The position numbers and the translations under genes were made by a program. 64,000 nt of DNA from Bradyrhizobium sp. SSBR45G (GTDB lineage: Bacteria; Pseudomonadota; Alphaproteobacteria; Rhizobiales; Xanthobacteraceae): the NCBI RefSeq assembly GCF_030159255.1, contig NZ_BSCT01000021.1, positions 62,001-126,000 of the forward strand. The letters are read 5' to 3'. This document shows, piece by piece, positions 44,800-53,121 of the stretch (the stretch's first letter is position 1; each line of letters starts with the position of its first letter). The notes below the pieces were generated by a model. The model had not been told where the DNA came from and ran no database searches. It worked only from the letters and a program-made list of their open reading frames with translations.

Positions 44800-45168
44800 A
44801 TGGCCGATATCACCAGCATCCTGTCAGCGTCCTACAAATCGAACGTGCTGAGCACGGCGCGCAGCAACAGCAAGTACGTTGCGGTCGATCCGACCCGCTA
44901 TCAGGGCAATTGGAGCGGGCAATACGCCAACGGCAAGTCCTTCACGGTGTCGGTTTCCAACGTCGAGGGCTTTCGCGCGAAGGTTCGCTACCAGAGCGAG
45001 GGCGTGAGCAAGTATCAGGACGTGCTGATCAAGGACAATTCGTTCAGGGTCGGCGATACCAAGTTCACGCTGACGGCCAAGGGCAAGGCCCAGATCAAGA
45101 ACGTGGTCACCGACGCGGCCTCCGGTCAGACCTATCTCGACACCGCCTACGCCACCCAGAGCAACTGA
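44800..45168 (+). CDS. Small conserved-looking protein of unknown function next to flaF
   Basis: A 122-residue protein starting MADITSILSASYKSNVLSTA. The N-terminus resembles a rod/filament-type opening. The C-terminal two thirds are beta-rich, with an alternating pattern (YQGNWSGQYANGKSFTVSVSNVEGFRAKVRYQ ... VGDTKFTLTAKGKAQIKNVVT). It has no signal peptide or membrane helix. It begins 29 bp after flaF on the same strand, so it is likely co-transcribed and related to flagellin export or filament function. I do not recognise a named family. Confidence 0.75.
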   Translation: MADITSILSASYKSNVLSTARSNSKYVAVDPTRYQGNWSGQYANGKSFTVSVSNVEGFRAKVRYQSEGVSKYQDVLIKDNSFRVGDTKFTLTAKGKAQIKNVVTDAASGQTYLDTAYATQSN

Positions 45169-45183
45169 TCTGCCCAACGGCAA

Positions 45184-45215
45184 CAGCCGCCCCCGGCGAC
45201 CTGCCGGGGCGGCTG
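45184..45215. terminator. Hairpin between convergent small genes
   Basis: CAGCCGCCCCCGGC (45184-45197), loop GACCT, GCCGGGGCGGCTG (45203-45215), with one bulged C. It sits between the stops of the flaF-linked gene and the reversed flaG-like gene, without a T-run. Confidence 0.6.
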
Positions 45216-45242
45216 AATGTCTGCCGAAGGCCTGCGTTGCGA

Positions 45243-45629
45243 TCAGGCCGTACGGTCGGTAGCCGCGACGCGATGCGCATCTTCCCTCTGCAGGTCCTTC
45301 TGCAGATCGAGCGTGTTGAAGTAGGCGCGGCGGCGCAGCACGGCCTCGTCCGGATATTGATTCACGACCTGATCGGTCTTCCGGTTCACGACCTGGAACA
45401 CCAGCGCCGCGGCGGCGCGGTCGTAATAGGCCTGGTGCGAGACCGACAGATCGTTCGCGACATTGAACTGGACGTCGTTGCGCACCGGCGTGCCGGCATC
45501 GGCCGCCGTGACGGTCTGACTCGGAGGAAGGTCCGTCGGAACAGCGTTCGCCACCGCCTGGTTCGACGGCTGTATGATCGGAGCGGACACAGGTGTCCCT
45601 ACCGGCCTCACGCTGAAATCGGAACTCAT
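45243..45629 (-). CDS. flaG: FlaG family protein
   Basis: A 128-residue protein. The C-terminal half reads AALVFQVVNRKTDQVVNQYPDEAVLRRRAYF, the pattern of the FlaG domain (phi-x-V-x-D-x-x-T-x-x-x-I-x-x-I-P-x-E). FlaG affects filament length in Vibrio, Campylobacter and others. The N-terminal 55 residues are Pro/Ala/Thr-rich and disordered. It is opposite to flaF and convergent with the previous gene. Confidence 0.75.
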   Translation of the reverse strand: MSSDFSVRPVGTPVSAPIIQPSNQAVANAVPTDLPPSQTVTAADAGTPVRNDVQFNVANDLSVSHQAYYDRAAAALVFQVVNRKTDQVVNQYPDEAVLRRRAYFNTLDLQKDLQREDAHRVAATDRTA

Positions 45630-45781
45630 GGCAGCCTCCTCATGGCCATCGAGTCAATTCCCAACCCATCCCGCTTGCAACTATGCCGATCACCAATCAA
45701 CGTTATGTTAGGAAGTACGATGAACGGCAGGTTGTGATTCGCGCCGGCCTTTTAAGCTTATCCGATCGTTAAACGCCGAGA

Positions 45782-45810
45782 GCCGCGCAGCCTTCCGGAG
45801 GCTGCGCGGC
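45782..45810 (-). terminator. Hairpin terminator of the flgI-flgJ-flgN operon
   Basis: GCCGCGCAGCC (45782-45792), 7 nt loop, GGCTGCGCGGC (45800-45810): an 11-bp perfect stem 37 bp after the flgN stop. Read on the minus strand it is followed by CTCTCGGCGTTTAA. Confidence 0.75.
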
Positions 45811-45846
45811 GTCGGGGTCGGAGGCGTCGGGGTCAGAGGGGCCGGG

Positions 45847-46332
45847 TCAGAGAGTCCGGCTGACCGCGAGCGGTGTCAGGTGGCGCGCGCCGGGCGCGGC
45901 GCGGCGTCCGCCGGCCGTATAGGTGCTTGGGACGTTCTTGCGCTGGACCTCGGCATTGACGCCGCGCACGATCTTCTCCGAGATCGCATGCGCCGTCGCC
46001 AGGACGGTCAGGTTGACCTGCAGCAGCGCCCGGAACGTGTCGTGGTGACGGTGCAGGGTGGCGAGCAGCTCCGGCGCGGTCTGCTTCATGAACGCCTGGC
46101 TGGCCTTGAGGCGGCCCACCGTGTTGACGTAGTGCCGCGACAGCTCGGTCTTCTTCGGTCCGAACGCCATGCCTTCGCTGAGCTTGCCGGCGCGGACCAG
46201 TTCGGTCTCCTGCTCGATGACGGCGATCAGCTCGCTCATGACCTTGACCATCTCGTCGGCAAGCGCGCGCGCCTCCGCGGCGCTCGCGGCGGCCGCATAT
46301 GTCGTTCTCTTCGCCTGGCCCTGTGCGGTCAT
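45847..46332 (-). CDS. flgN: FlgN-like flagellar export chaperone
   Basis: A 161-residue helical protein starting MTAQGQAKRTTYAAAASAAE. Two long amphipathic helices are interrupted by AGKLSEGMAFGPKKTELSRHYV and LHRHHDTFRALLQVNLTVLATAHAISEKIVRG, the pattern of FlgN, which guards FlgK and FlgL before export. Position after flgI and flgJ in the same operon supports this. Confidence 0.78.
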   Translation of the reverse strand: MTAQGQAKRTTYAAAASAAEARALADEMVKVMSELIAVIEQETELVRAGKLSEGMAFGPKKTELSRHYVNTVGRLKASQAFMKQTAPELLATLHRHHDTFRALLQVNLTVLATAHAISEKIVRGVNAEVQRKNVPSTYTAGGRRAAPGARHLTPLAVSRTL

Positions 46333-46383
46333 TTCGAAACTCCTCTCAGCGTGGGGCGGTACGGACCCCCGCGATGCCTACGC

Positions 46384-46800
46384 TTACGGTGCTGCCTGCG
46401 TTGATGCTTGGCTGGTGCTGGAACTGCTGCTCGAACTGCTGCTCTTGGCCTGCTGCAGGATCAGCGTGCGGAAGACGTCGTTGGAGATGCCGACGCCGCC
46501 CGCCTTGGCGAAGTTCTTGGAATATTGCTCGGTCAGCATCGAGCGCCAGACGCCAGTGCCGGGCGTATCGCCGAACGGACCGTCGCCTTTCACCCCGCTC
46601 ATCATCTGCGAGAACATCGAGTTGAGGAACATGGCCTCGAAATCGGTCGCCGTGGCCTTGGCCTTGGCCTGCGCCTTCGGCGAGACCTTGGTCAGCGCGT
46701 CGGCGAGATCGAGATCGGCGCGCGGCGCGGTCACGGCGGCCGCGTGGGGCATGCTGAGCGCGACGCGGCCGTTGTAGGAGTCGACGAAAGAGGTGGCCAT
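46384..46800 (-). CDS. flgJ: Rod-binding protein (FlgJ N-terminal domain / CheL)
   Basis: A 138-residue protein. ATDFEAMFLNSMFSQMMSG ... GVWRSMLTEQYSKNFAKAGGVGISNDVFRTLI is the rod-binding domain found at the N-terminus of enterobacterial FlgJ and alone in alphaproteobacterial CheL. There is no muramidase domain. A Ser-rich tail of nine serines ends the protein. ATG 46800 overlaps the flgI stop by one base, so they are translationally coupled. Confidence 0.88.
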   Translation of the reverse strand: MATSFVDSYNGRVALSMPHAAAVTAPRADLDLADALTKVSPKAQAKAKATATDFEAMFLNSMFSQMMSGVKGDGPFGDTPGTGVWRSMLTEQYSKNFAKAGGVGISNDVFRTLILQQAKSSSSSSSSSTSQASTQAAP

Positions 46801-47924
46801 CACATCACCTCGATGTCGGCTTCGATCGCGCCGGCGGCCTTGATCGCCTGCAGGATGCTGATCAGGTCGCGCGGGCCGATGCCGAGCCCGTTGAGGCCGT
46901 CGACCAGCTGCTGCAGCGACACGCCGTCCTTGACGATCGCGAACTTCTTGCCGTCCTCGGTGACGCCGACGCTGGTGCGCGGCGTGACCACGGTCCGTCC
47001 CCGCGACAGCGGATTGGGCTGGCTGACCTGCGGGCTCTCGGAGATCGTGACGGTGAGATTGCCCTGCGCCACGGCGACGGTGGCGACGCGGACGTCGCGG
47101 CCCATCACGATGATGCCGGAGCGTTCGTCGATGACGATCTTGGCGGCGAGATCCGGATCGACCTGCAACTGCTCGATCTCCGTCAGGAAGGCGACGACGT
47201 TGCCCTTGAATTCCGGCGGAATGCTGAGCTGCACCGTCGACGGGTCGATCGGCTCGGCGGTCTTGACGCCGAGGAAGTCGTTGACGGCCGCCGCGATGCG
47301 CTTGGCGGTGGTGAAATCGGCATTGCGGAGCGCGAGCCGCACGTTCGGCAGCCGGTTCAGCGCGAACTCGATCTCGCGCTCGATGATGGCGCCGTTGGCG
47401 ATGCGGCCGACCGTCGGCACGCCGCGCACGATCTTGGCGGCCTCGCCTTCGGCCTGGAAGCCGGAGATCGCGAGCGAGCCCTGCGCCACCGCATAGACGT
47501 TGCCGTCGGCGCCGAGCAGCGGGGTGACGAGCAGGGTGCCGCCCTGCAGATTCTTGGCGTCGCCGAGCGCCGACACCGTCACGTCCATGCGCGTGCCCTG
47601 GGTGGCGAAGGGCGGCAGGTTGCCGGTCACCATCACGGCGGCGACGTTGCCGGTGCGGATCGTGGCGCCGCGGATGTTGACGCCCATGCGCTCGAGCATC
47701 GCCTGCAGCGACTGCTTGGTGAACGGGATGTTGTTCAGCGTATCGCCGGTGCCGTTGAGGCCGACCACAAGGCCGTAGCCGATCAGCTGGTTCTGGCGCA
47801 CGCCCTCGATATTGGCGAGATCCTTGATCCGCGAGGTCGCATGCGCGGACATGGCAGTAGAGGCCAGCGCCAGCATGGCGGCGCAGGCGACCTGAAACAG
47901 GCGCGTAAGTCGGACGCGTCGCAT
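46800..47924 (-). CDS. flgI: Flagellar P-ring protein FlgI
   Basis: A 374-residue protein with an N-terminal signal peptide (about residues 7-30, ending STAMSAHATS). The mature part starts RIKDLANIEGVRQNQLIGYGLVVGLNGTGD, the classic FlgI opening, and continues IRTGNVAAVMVTGNLPPFATQG and SLQQLVDGLNGLGIGPRDLISILQAIKAAGAI. It forms the periplasmic ring around the rod. It is first gene of the flgI-flgJ-flgN operon, 71 bp after a sigma-54 promoter match. Confidence 0.96.
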   Translation of the reverse strand: MRRVRLTRLFQVACAAMLALASTAMSAHATSRIKDLANIEGVRQNQLIGYGLVVGLNGTGDTLNNIPFTKQSLQAMLERMGVNIRGATIRTGNVAAVMVTGNLPPFATQGTRMDVTVSALGDAKNLQGGTLLVTPLLGADGNVYAVAQGSLAISGFQAEGEAAKIVRGVPTVGRIANGAIIEREIEFALNRLPNVRLALRNADFTTAKRIAAAVNDFLGVKTAEPIDPSTVQLSIPPEFKGNVVAFLTEIEQLQVDPDLAAKIVIDERSGIIVMGRDVRVATVAVAQGNLTVTISESPQVSQPNPLSRGRTVVTPRTSVGVTEDGKKFAIVKDGVSLQQLVDGLNGLGIGPRDLISILQAIKAAGAIEADIEVM

Positions 47925-47995
47925 CCTATGCTCCCCTCGAACTCTTCAAGAGATCACTCGGCCACTCCCATGACCGTATGATCGGCATTAACTAT

Positions 47996-48010
47996 GCGAG
48001 GGCCGTGCCA
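47996..48010 (-). promoter_or_regulatory. Sigma-54 promoter match upstream of flgI
   Basis: Read on the minus strand: TGGCACGGCCCTCGC, i.e. TGGCAC-N5-TCGC with one change (TTGC to TCGC) in the -12 box. The same altered -12 box and the same TGGCACGGC start occur upstream of flgF. It lies 72 bp before the flgI ATG. Confidence 0.55.
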
Positions 48011-48126
48011 GGGCGATGCTCCTGGCTAACTCGTTGAAAGAGTGTGAAATCAATCACGAGCCTTGTTGCGATCCGGGGTTACTCCGGAGGAACGAAGCTG
48101 CCGCCCCGGCAGAATTTGCCGGGCCA

Positions 48127-48141
48127 TTTACGCACCGTTAA
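48127..48141 (+). promoter_or_regulatory. Near-CtrA box upstream of fliX
   Basis: TTTACGCACCGTTAA (TTTA-N7-TTAA, one mismatch) lies 53 bp before the fliX ATG. In Caulobacter fliX is a CtrA-dependent class II gene, so the location is sensible, but it is a weak match. Confidence 0.35.
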
Positions 48142-48194
48142 CCACGACGCGGCCAATCTCCGCACCGACACGCAAAGCTTGCGGGGAGCCACCG

Positions 48195-48608
48195 ATGCGC
48201 ATCTCAGGACCGAACGGCACGACGTTGAACACGTCGACCAGCTCCACGCGGAAGACCTCGTCGGGCGGCTTCAAGCTGCCCGATGTCGGCACCACCCAGG
48301 ACACCCGCGCGACGCTCGCACCGAAGCAGACGGCCAACATCGACGCGCTGCTCGCGCTGCAGGGCATCGAGGAGGAGCCGGCCGAGCGCCGCAAGCGCTC
48401 GGTCCAGCGCGGCAAGCGCGCGCTGGACGTTCTGGATGATCTCAAGATCTCGCTGTTGTCCGGCAAGCTCGACGCCACCATGGCGCTGCGATTGCGCGAC
48501 GCCGCAGCCGACATGAAGCAGACGTCCGGCGATCCCGGGCTCGATGCGATCCTGTCGGAGATCGAGCTGCGCGTCGAGGTCGAGCTCGCCAAGGCCGGTC
48601 AGGGCTGA
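48195..48608 (+). CDS. fliX: Flagellar assembly regulator FliX
   Basis: A 137-residue protein starting MRISGPNGTTLNTSTSSTRK, with GGGGAG 8 bp upstream. The C-terminal part (GKRALDVLDDLKISLLSGKLDATMALRLRDAAADMKQTSGDPGLDAILSEIELRVEVELAK) is the FliX family domain. FliX holds FlbD inactive until basal-body assembly is complete, linking assembly to sigma-54 late flagellar genes. It is divergent from flgI. This matches the sigma-54 matches seen in the window. Confidence 0.93.
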   Translation: MRISGPNGTTLNTSTSSTRKTSSGGFKLPDVGTTQDTRATLAPKQTANIDALLALQGIEEEPAERRKRSVQRGKRALDVLDDLKISLLSGKLDATMALRLRDAAADMKQTSGDPGLDAILSEIELRVEVELAKAGQG

Positions 48609-48674
48609 CGTATGATCCGGAGCGGTGGACACCGGTTTTCCCAAAGGATCGTGCGCGGGCAAAGATAGAGCCGG

Positions 48675-49049
48675 CTACGCCGCCTTCGAGGTCTGCTGCG
48701 CATCGTAGCGCCGCTGTGCGGCAGCGACCTCCTTCAGATGCTGCTCCGCCCAGTCGCGCAAGGGATCGACGGCCGCGGCCAGCGTCAGCCCGAGCGGCGT
48801 GATCGAATATTCGACCGTCACCGGCACGGTGGCGATCGCGCGCCGCCGCACCAGCCCGTCGCGCTCGAGACTCTTCAACACCTGTGACAGCATCTTCTGC
48901 GAGATGCCTTCAATGGCACGACGCAACTGATTGAAGCGCAACGGCTCGTTGCGCAGCAGGATCAGGATCAGCACGGCCCATTTGTCGCCGACACGGTCGA
49001 GGATCTGACGCGTGGGGCACGCGGCCGAATAGACGTTGCCAGCTCTCAT
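48675..49049 (-). CDS. HxlR-family transcriptional regulator
   Basis: A 124-residue winged-helix protein. The core CPTRQILDRVGDKWAVLILILLRNEPLRFNQLRRAIEGISQKMLSQVLKSLERDGLVRRRA is the HxlR DNA-binding domain with a conserved N-terminal cysteine that often senses oxidants or electrophiles. It is divergent from an NAD(P)-binding protein gene, the usual arrangement for HxlR-controlled reductase genes, so it probably represses that gene. Confidence 0.92.
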   Translation of the reverse strand: MRAGNVYSAACPTRQILDRVGDKWAVLILILLRNEPLRFNQLRRAIEGISQKMLSQVLKSLERDGLVRRRAIATVPVTVEYSITPLGLTLAAAVDPLRDWAEQHLKEVAAAQRRYDAQQTSKAA

Positions 49050-49194
49050 GGGTTACTCCGGCGTGACCTGGTGATCTCAAAGTGCGCTCTTAACACCAGC
49101 ATTCCCTCAGCTATCTAGTCACTATCGGATACCAGGAGGGTGCCGTCCAGGGCCCGCTGTCCGAATGAATGATCTCGAACCAAGGAGCTTCCCC

Positions 49195-49806
49195 ATGAAG
49201 ATCGCCGTCGCTGGTGCATCCGGCCGTGCCGGATCCCGCATTACCGCCGAGCTGGCCAGCCGCGGCCACCAGGTTACCGGGATCGCGCGAAACCCCGACA
49301 AGATCGAAAAGCACGCCAACGTCACCGCGGTGCAGGGCGATGCCAACGACCGCGCCGCGCTGGCCAGGCTCTGGTCCGGCCACGACGTCGCGATCAGCTC
49401 GATCCATTTCTCGGCCAGCGATGTCGAAACCCTGATCGGGGCGGCCAAGGACTCCGGCGTATCGCGTTACCTCGTGGTCGGCGGCGCCGGGTCGCTCGAG
49501 GTCGCGCCGGGCGTCCGCCTGGTGACCACGCCGGGCTTTCCCGCCATCTACAAGGCCGAAGCGGAGAAGGGCGCGGCGTTCCTGGACCGTCTCAGCCAGG
49601 AGAAGGAGCTCGACTGGACCTTCCTGTCCCCCTCCGCGATGATCGATTTCGGCGCCCGAACGGGCAAGTTCCGGCTCGGAACCGACCAGCTGCTGGTCGA
49701 TGCCGACGGCAGGAGCTTCATCACCTTCGAGGACTTCGCGGTTGCGATGGCCGACGAAATCGAGCGTCCGGCACACCGGCGGGCCCGTTTCACGGTCGGC
49801 TACTGA
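49195..49806 (+). CDS. NAD(P)-binding (NmrA/SDR-like) protein
   Basis: A 203-residue atypical short-chain dehydrogenase starting MKIAVAGASGRAGSRITAEL. The Rossmann GxxGxxG is at residues 7-13 and GIARNPDKIEKH at about 31 specifies the cofactor. VSRYLVVGGAGSLEV and DWTFLSPSAMIDFGARTGKF follow the NmrA/BVR-B pattern. A quinone or flavin reductase-like role is possible. It is likely controlled by the divergent HxlR regulator; the start at 49195 has AAGGAG upstream. Confidence 0.87.
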   Translation: MKIAVAGASGRAGSRITAELASRGHQVTGIARNPDKIEKHANVTAVQGDANDRAALARLWSGHDVAISSIHFSASDVETLIGAAKDSGVSRYLVVGGAGSLEVAPGVRLVTTPGFPAIYKAEAEKGAAFLDRLSQEKELDWTFLSPSAMIDFGARTGKFRLGTDQLLVDADGRSFITFEDFAVAMADEIERPAHRRARFTVGY

Positions 49807-49891
49807 CCCCAGCCCGCAGCGTTCCGCCGTTCCAGGCCAAAATTGCCTGTGCAACGGCCCAGGCGGCGGGACGCCCGTCTCGATGGAAATA

Positions 49892-49920
49892 TTGTCTGTC
49901 ACAAGAGCCCGCTATATAAC
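49892..49920 (+). promoter_or_regulatory. Sigma-70-like promoter of dksA
   Basis: TTGTCT (49892-49897), 17 bp, TATAAC (49915-49920). This is close to the housekeeping consensus with ideal spacing, 70 bp before the chosen dksA start. Confidence 0.6.
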
Positions 49921-49990
49921 GCGCCCGCGAACGGGCGTATTCCGTCCGCCGGTGCCGAGACCGGCGCCAGCACGTACAGATGGGCTGACC

Positions 49991-50401
49991 TTGGAAAAGT
50001 TGAAGAACTACAAACCTTCCGAAAAAGAGCCTTTCATGAACGAACGCCAGCGCGACTATTTTCGCGCCAAGCTGCTGGCATGGAAGGAGGAGATTCTGCG
50101 CGAATCGAAGCTCACCCTGCAGGCTCTGCAGGAGGAGAACGTGAACCACCCCGACCTCGCCGACCGTGCGTCGTCGGAGACCGACCGGGCGATCGAGCTT
50201 CGTGCCCGGGACCGCCAGCGCAAGCTGATCTCCAAGATCGACGCCGCGCTCCAGCGCATCGAGGACAACACCTACGGCTATTGTGAAGAGACGGGCGAGC
50301 CGATTTCGCTGAAGCGGCTCGAAGCCCGTCCGATCGCGACGCTGTCGGTCGAGGCGCAGGAACGCCACGAAAAGCGTGAAAAGGTCTATCGCGACGAGTA
50401 G
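49991..50401 (+). CDS. dksA: RNA polymerase-binding transcription factor DksA (single-cysteine type)
   Basis: A 136-residue protein. NERQRDYFRAKLLAWKEEIL and the coiled coil NHPDLADRASSETDRAIELRARDRQRKLISKIDAALQRIEDNTYGYCEETGEP carry the Asp-x-x-Asp tip motif (DLADRASSETDRA) that enters the polymerase secondary channel. Only one cysteine is present (Cys in GYCEETG) where enterobacterial DksA has four zinc ligands, as in other alphaproteobacteria. The TTG at 49991 gives MEKLKNYKPSEKE-type starts; ATG 50036 is the alternative. Confidence 0.93.
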   Translation: MEKLKNYKPSEKEPFMNERQRDYFRAKLLAWKEEILRESKLTLQALQEENVNHPDLADRASSETDRAIELRARDRQRKLISKIDAALQRIEDNTYGYCEETGEPISLKRLEARPIATLSVEAQERHEKREKVYRDE

Positions 50402-50441
50402 GTCGCGGCGCTGACCAGATGAGCGGAAAACTGCGGCCGCT

Positions 50442-50468
50442 CGCCGGGTGCGGCCGCACATTCCCATG
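50442..50468 (+). terminator. Hairpin terminator after dksA
   Basis: TGCGGCCGC (50442-50450), 9 nt loop, GCGGCCGCA (50460-50468), 40 bp after the dksA stop. The remaining part of the 343 bp gap to the kinase gene shows no gene or repeat that I can support. Confidence 0.65.
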
Positions 50469-50744
50469 TCGGCTGAACGCCTCATGGCTCGCGCAGCGCA
50501 AGCTGAGCCGGACGTCGCATGTCCGGCGAGGGCCGCCATGTCTCCCGGATGAGAGTTCGTCTGCCGGATGAGGCCTCGATTGCGCCGGTGTCCGCGCCCG
50601 CGATCGCAACGCGCCGGTCTTGAGCGGCCGGCCCCGGTGCGTTGCGACAGCCACACCCGGCGCCGCCATTTTCGATAGGCCGGAACTTTTTTTCGCCTGC
50701 GGAATTGGTCGCTGTTCCCATGGGGAACAGCGCCGTGGGGGATC

Positions 50745-52856
50745 ATGCGCGAGCTGGAGACACAGAGGAGCCTGCTCGGCGGCGCGCTGGCAACGCTGCA
50801 GCGCTCCTATGGCGCGCTGAGCATCAAGGGGCGCCTGCTGCTGCTGGCCGGCATCCTGTTCCTGCCCTGCGTCGGGCTGATCGCCTATGTCATCGCCTCG
50901 ATGGCGCAGTCCGCAGATGCGTCGATCCGGCGCGGCCTCGTCTATGCCGCCCAGACCATCTCCGGCGCAGTCGACGCCGAGTTGCGGCGCCACGTCGCGC
51001 TGGCGGAGGTGCTGGCCAAATCACCCGATCTCAGCGCCGATGACCTGACCGCGTTCGAGGCGGAGGCGCGCAGGGTCGGGCTGGTGAGCGGCGACGCCTG
51101 GATCATCGTGGCGGACGCCAATGGCCGCCTGCTGCTCAATACATTGGCCGTGCCCGGCACGCCGCTCGGCACGCGCACCGCGGAAGGCCAGCGCTCGCAG
51201 GACCGCGCGTTCCAATCGGGGCGTCCGTCAGTCTCGGACGTGTTCACCGGGCCGAACTCGGGCGAGTGGGTCGCGACCGTGGACGTTCCGGTGTTCAAGG
51301 ATGGCCAGCCGTTCCGTTGCCTGTCGATCTCGATGCCGGCCTCGAACTATACGCGGCTGCTCGCCCAGCAGGAGCTGCCGGCCGACTGGCTGGTCGGCAT
51401 CATTGATGGCAGCGGGCGCTACGTCTCGCGCATCCCCAAGAATGCGACCACCACCGGCCAGCCGGCGTCGGCGGGCTGGCGGGCCAATGCCAAGGCGGCC
51501 GGCATCACCGAGTTTCCCTCGATCGAGGGCGATCGCGTCATCAACGCCAATGCGCATCCGCAGCTCAGCGACTGGACGGTCGGCGTCGGCATCAAGCAGG
51601 GCGTGTTCGCGCAAGCGATCTCCTCGACGGTCAAGACCGCAACGATCGCGGCGATCACGATCTGCGCACTGGCGCTGCTGCTGGCCGCCGGAATCGGTCG
51701 AAGCATTGCCCGCCCGCTCGGCAGCATCGCGGTCGGAAGCTCGACGCCGGGCGAAGCTGCGCCGTCCGACCCTCCGGAGGTGCGGGCGCTCAATGCACGT
51801 CTTGCCGCGGCCGAAACGGCCCAGGCCGAGAGCGCGCGCATCATCCAGGACAACTTCCAACTGCTCGCCAAGGCCAGGGACGAGTCGTCCCGCGCCGCCG
51901 AGCAGCTGAAGCTCGCCGCCAAATATGGACGGCTCGGCACCTTCATCTGGCACGGCAAGTCCGGCACCAGCCAATGGTCCGACGAGATCGAGGAGCTCTA
52001 TGGGCTGCCGCCCGGAACCTTCCCCGGGACCTATGAAGACTGGTTGGCGCTGGTGCACCCCGAGGACCGCGCCGATGCCGACCACGCCAACAAGCAGGCG
52101 CTGATCACCGGTGAGCTGAATTCGGAATGGCGGATTGCGCTGCCGGACGGCGCGATTCGATGGATCGAGGCGCGCGCCCGCATATTGCGCGGGGAGGGCG
52201 GCGATGACCTCACGATGATCGGCGTCAACATCGACGTCACGGCGGCCAAGGAGGCCGACCGCAAACGCGAGCTGCTGGTTCACGAGCTGGCCCATCGCGT
52301 CAAGAACAGCCTCGCGGTGGTGCAGTCGCTGGCGCATCAGCTGCTGCCGCGGCATGATGCCAAGGTGCGCGATTTCACCTCGCGGCTGCATGCCCTGGCC
52401 ACGGTGCACACCAGCCTCGCCGAGACCGACTGGCAGGGCGCCGATCTTGCCGCGCTCATCACCAGCCAGGTGGCGCCGTTCGCGAGCGCGCCGGGCCAGC
52501 TCACGGCCAGCGGCCCCAGCATTCTCGTCCCGGTCGAGCTGACCACCCAGCTGGCCCTGGTGATCCATGAGATGGCGTGCAACGCCAGCAAATACGGCGC
52601 GCTGACCACTCCGAACGGCCGCATCGATGTGACCTGGTCACTCGGGCCGGACGCGCTGCACGTTCGCTGGCAGGAGAGCGGCGGCCCGCCGACAACGGAG
52701 CCGCCGGTGGTCGGCTTCGGCAGCCGGCTCCTCACCCGCACGGTCCGGCACCTGCAACGCACCTTTGCCGAGACCGGACTGACCTGCCAGTTCGAGCTGC
52801 CGTGGCTGGATACGCGCAGCGACGGCAGCGTTGGCGCCATCAGCGAAGCGAAGTAA
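50745..52856 (+). CDS. HWE-family sensor histidine kinase with periplasmic sensor and PAS domain
   Basis: A 703-residue kinase. Membrane helix one is at about residues 30-53 and helix two at about 297-317. The 240 residues between are a periplasmic Cache-like sensor (GDAWIIVADANGRLLLNTLA). A coiled coil at 345-390 leads to a PAS_3 domain (ELYGLPPGTFPGTYEDWLALVHPEDRA). The phosphorylated His517 lies in HELAHRVKNSLAVVQSLAHQ; the N-box HEMACNASKYGAL (about 608) and the final WxExGGPP are typical of the HWE family. Its response regulator is not in the window. The signal is unknown. Confidence 0.92.
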   Translation: MRELETQRSLLGGALATLQRSYGALSIKGRLLLLAGILFLPCVGLIAYVIASMAQSADASIRRGLVYAAQTISGAVDAELRRHVALAEVLAKSPDLSADDLTAFEAEARRVGLVSGDAWIIVADANGRLLLNTLAVPGTPLGTRTAEGQRSQDRAFQSGRPSVSDVFTGPNSGEWVATVDVPVFKDGQPFRCLSISMPASNYTRLLAQQELPADWLVGIIDGSGRYVSRIPKNATTTGQPASAGWRANAKAAGITEFPSIEGDRVINANAHPQLSDWTVGVGIKQGVFAQAISSTVKTATIAAITICALALLLAAGIGRSIARPLGSIAVGSSTPGEAAPSDPPEVRALNARLAAAETAQAESARIIQDNFQLLAKARDESSRAAEQLKLAAKYGRLGTFIWHGKSGTSQWSDEIEELYGLPPGTFPGTYEDWLALVHPEDRADADHANKQALITGELNSEWRIALPDGAIRWIEARARILRGEGGDDLTMIGVNIDVTAAKEADRKRELLVHELAHRVKNSLAVVQSLAHQLLPRHDAKVRDFTSRLHALATVHTSLAETDWQGADLAALITSQVAPFASAPGQLTASGPSILVPVELTTQLALVIHEMACNASKYGALTTPNGRIDVTWSLGPDALHVRWQESGGPPTTEPPVVGFGSRLLTRTVRHLQRTFAETGLTCQFELPWLDTRSDGSVGAISEAK

Positions 52857-53121
52857 TCGCAAGCCGGCCCGTCTCTGCGCGGCTGGAATCCGTGACCGAA
52901 TGATGAGATCATCGCGGCGACGGTGGAGAGCCTGCTGAAGCTCGGCGGGTGCGGCCGGGACGCCGCTGAAGTGCCGTCTGAACGGCCGGACGCTTCCAAC
53001 GCGGCGCCAAGCGGCCGCGATATGGCATGAGGGCCTCTGACAAAAGCGATTGAGTAACAGCCGGTTAACCATGAAATCTGAGAGGCCGCTTCGGGCCTCT
53101 GGCAGCGGGAGTTGAACGACC

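Noticed and set aside
48023..48037. TGGCTAACTCGTTGA as a sigma-54 promoter for fliX
   Set aside because: The -12 element ends GA, not GC, the most conserved pair; the near-CtrA box closer to fliX is a better candidate.
53054..53068. GTAA-N7-TTAA upstream of the hydratase gene as a CtrA box
   Set aside because: One mismatch, a gene with no cell-cycle link, and such degenerate sites are expected by chance.
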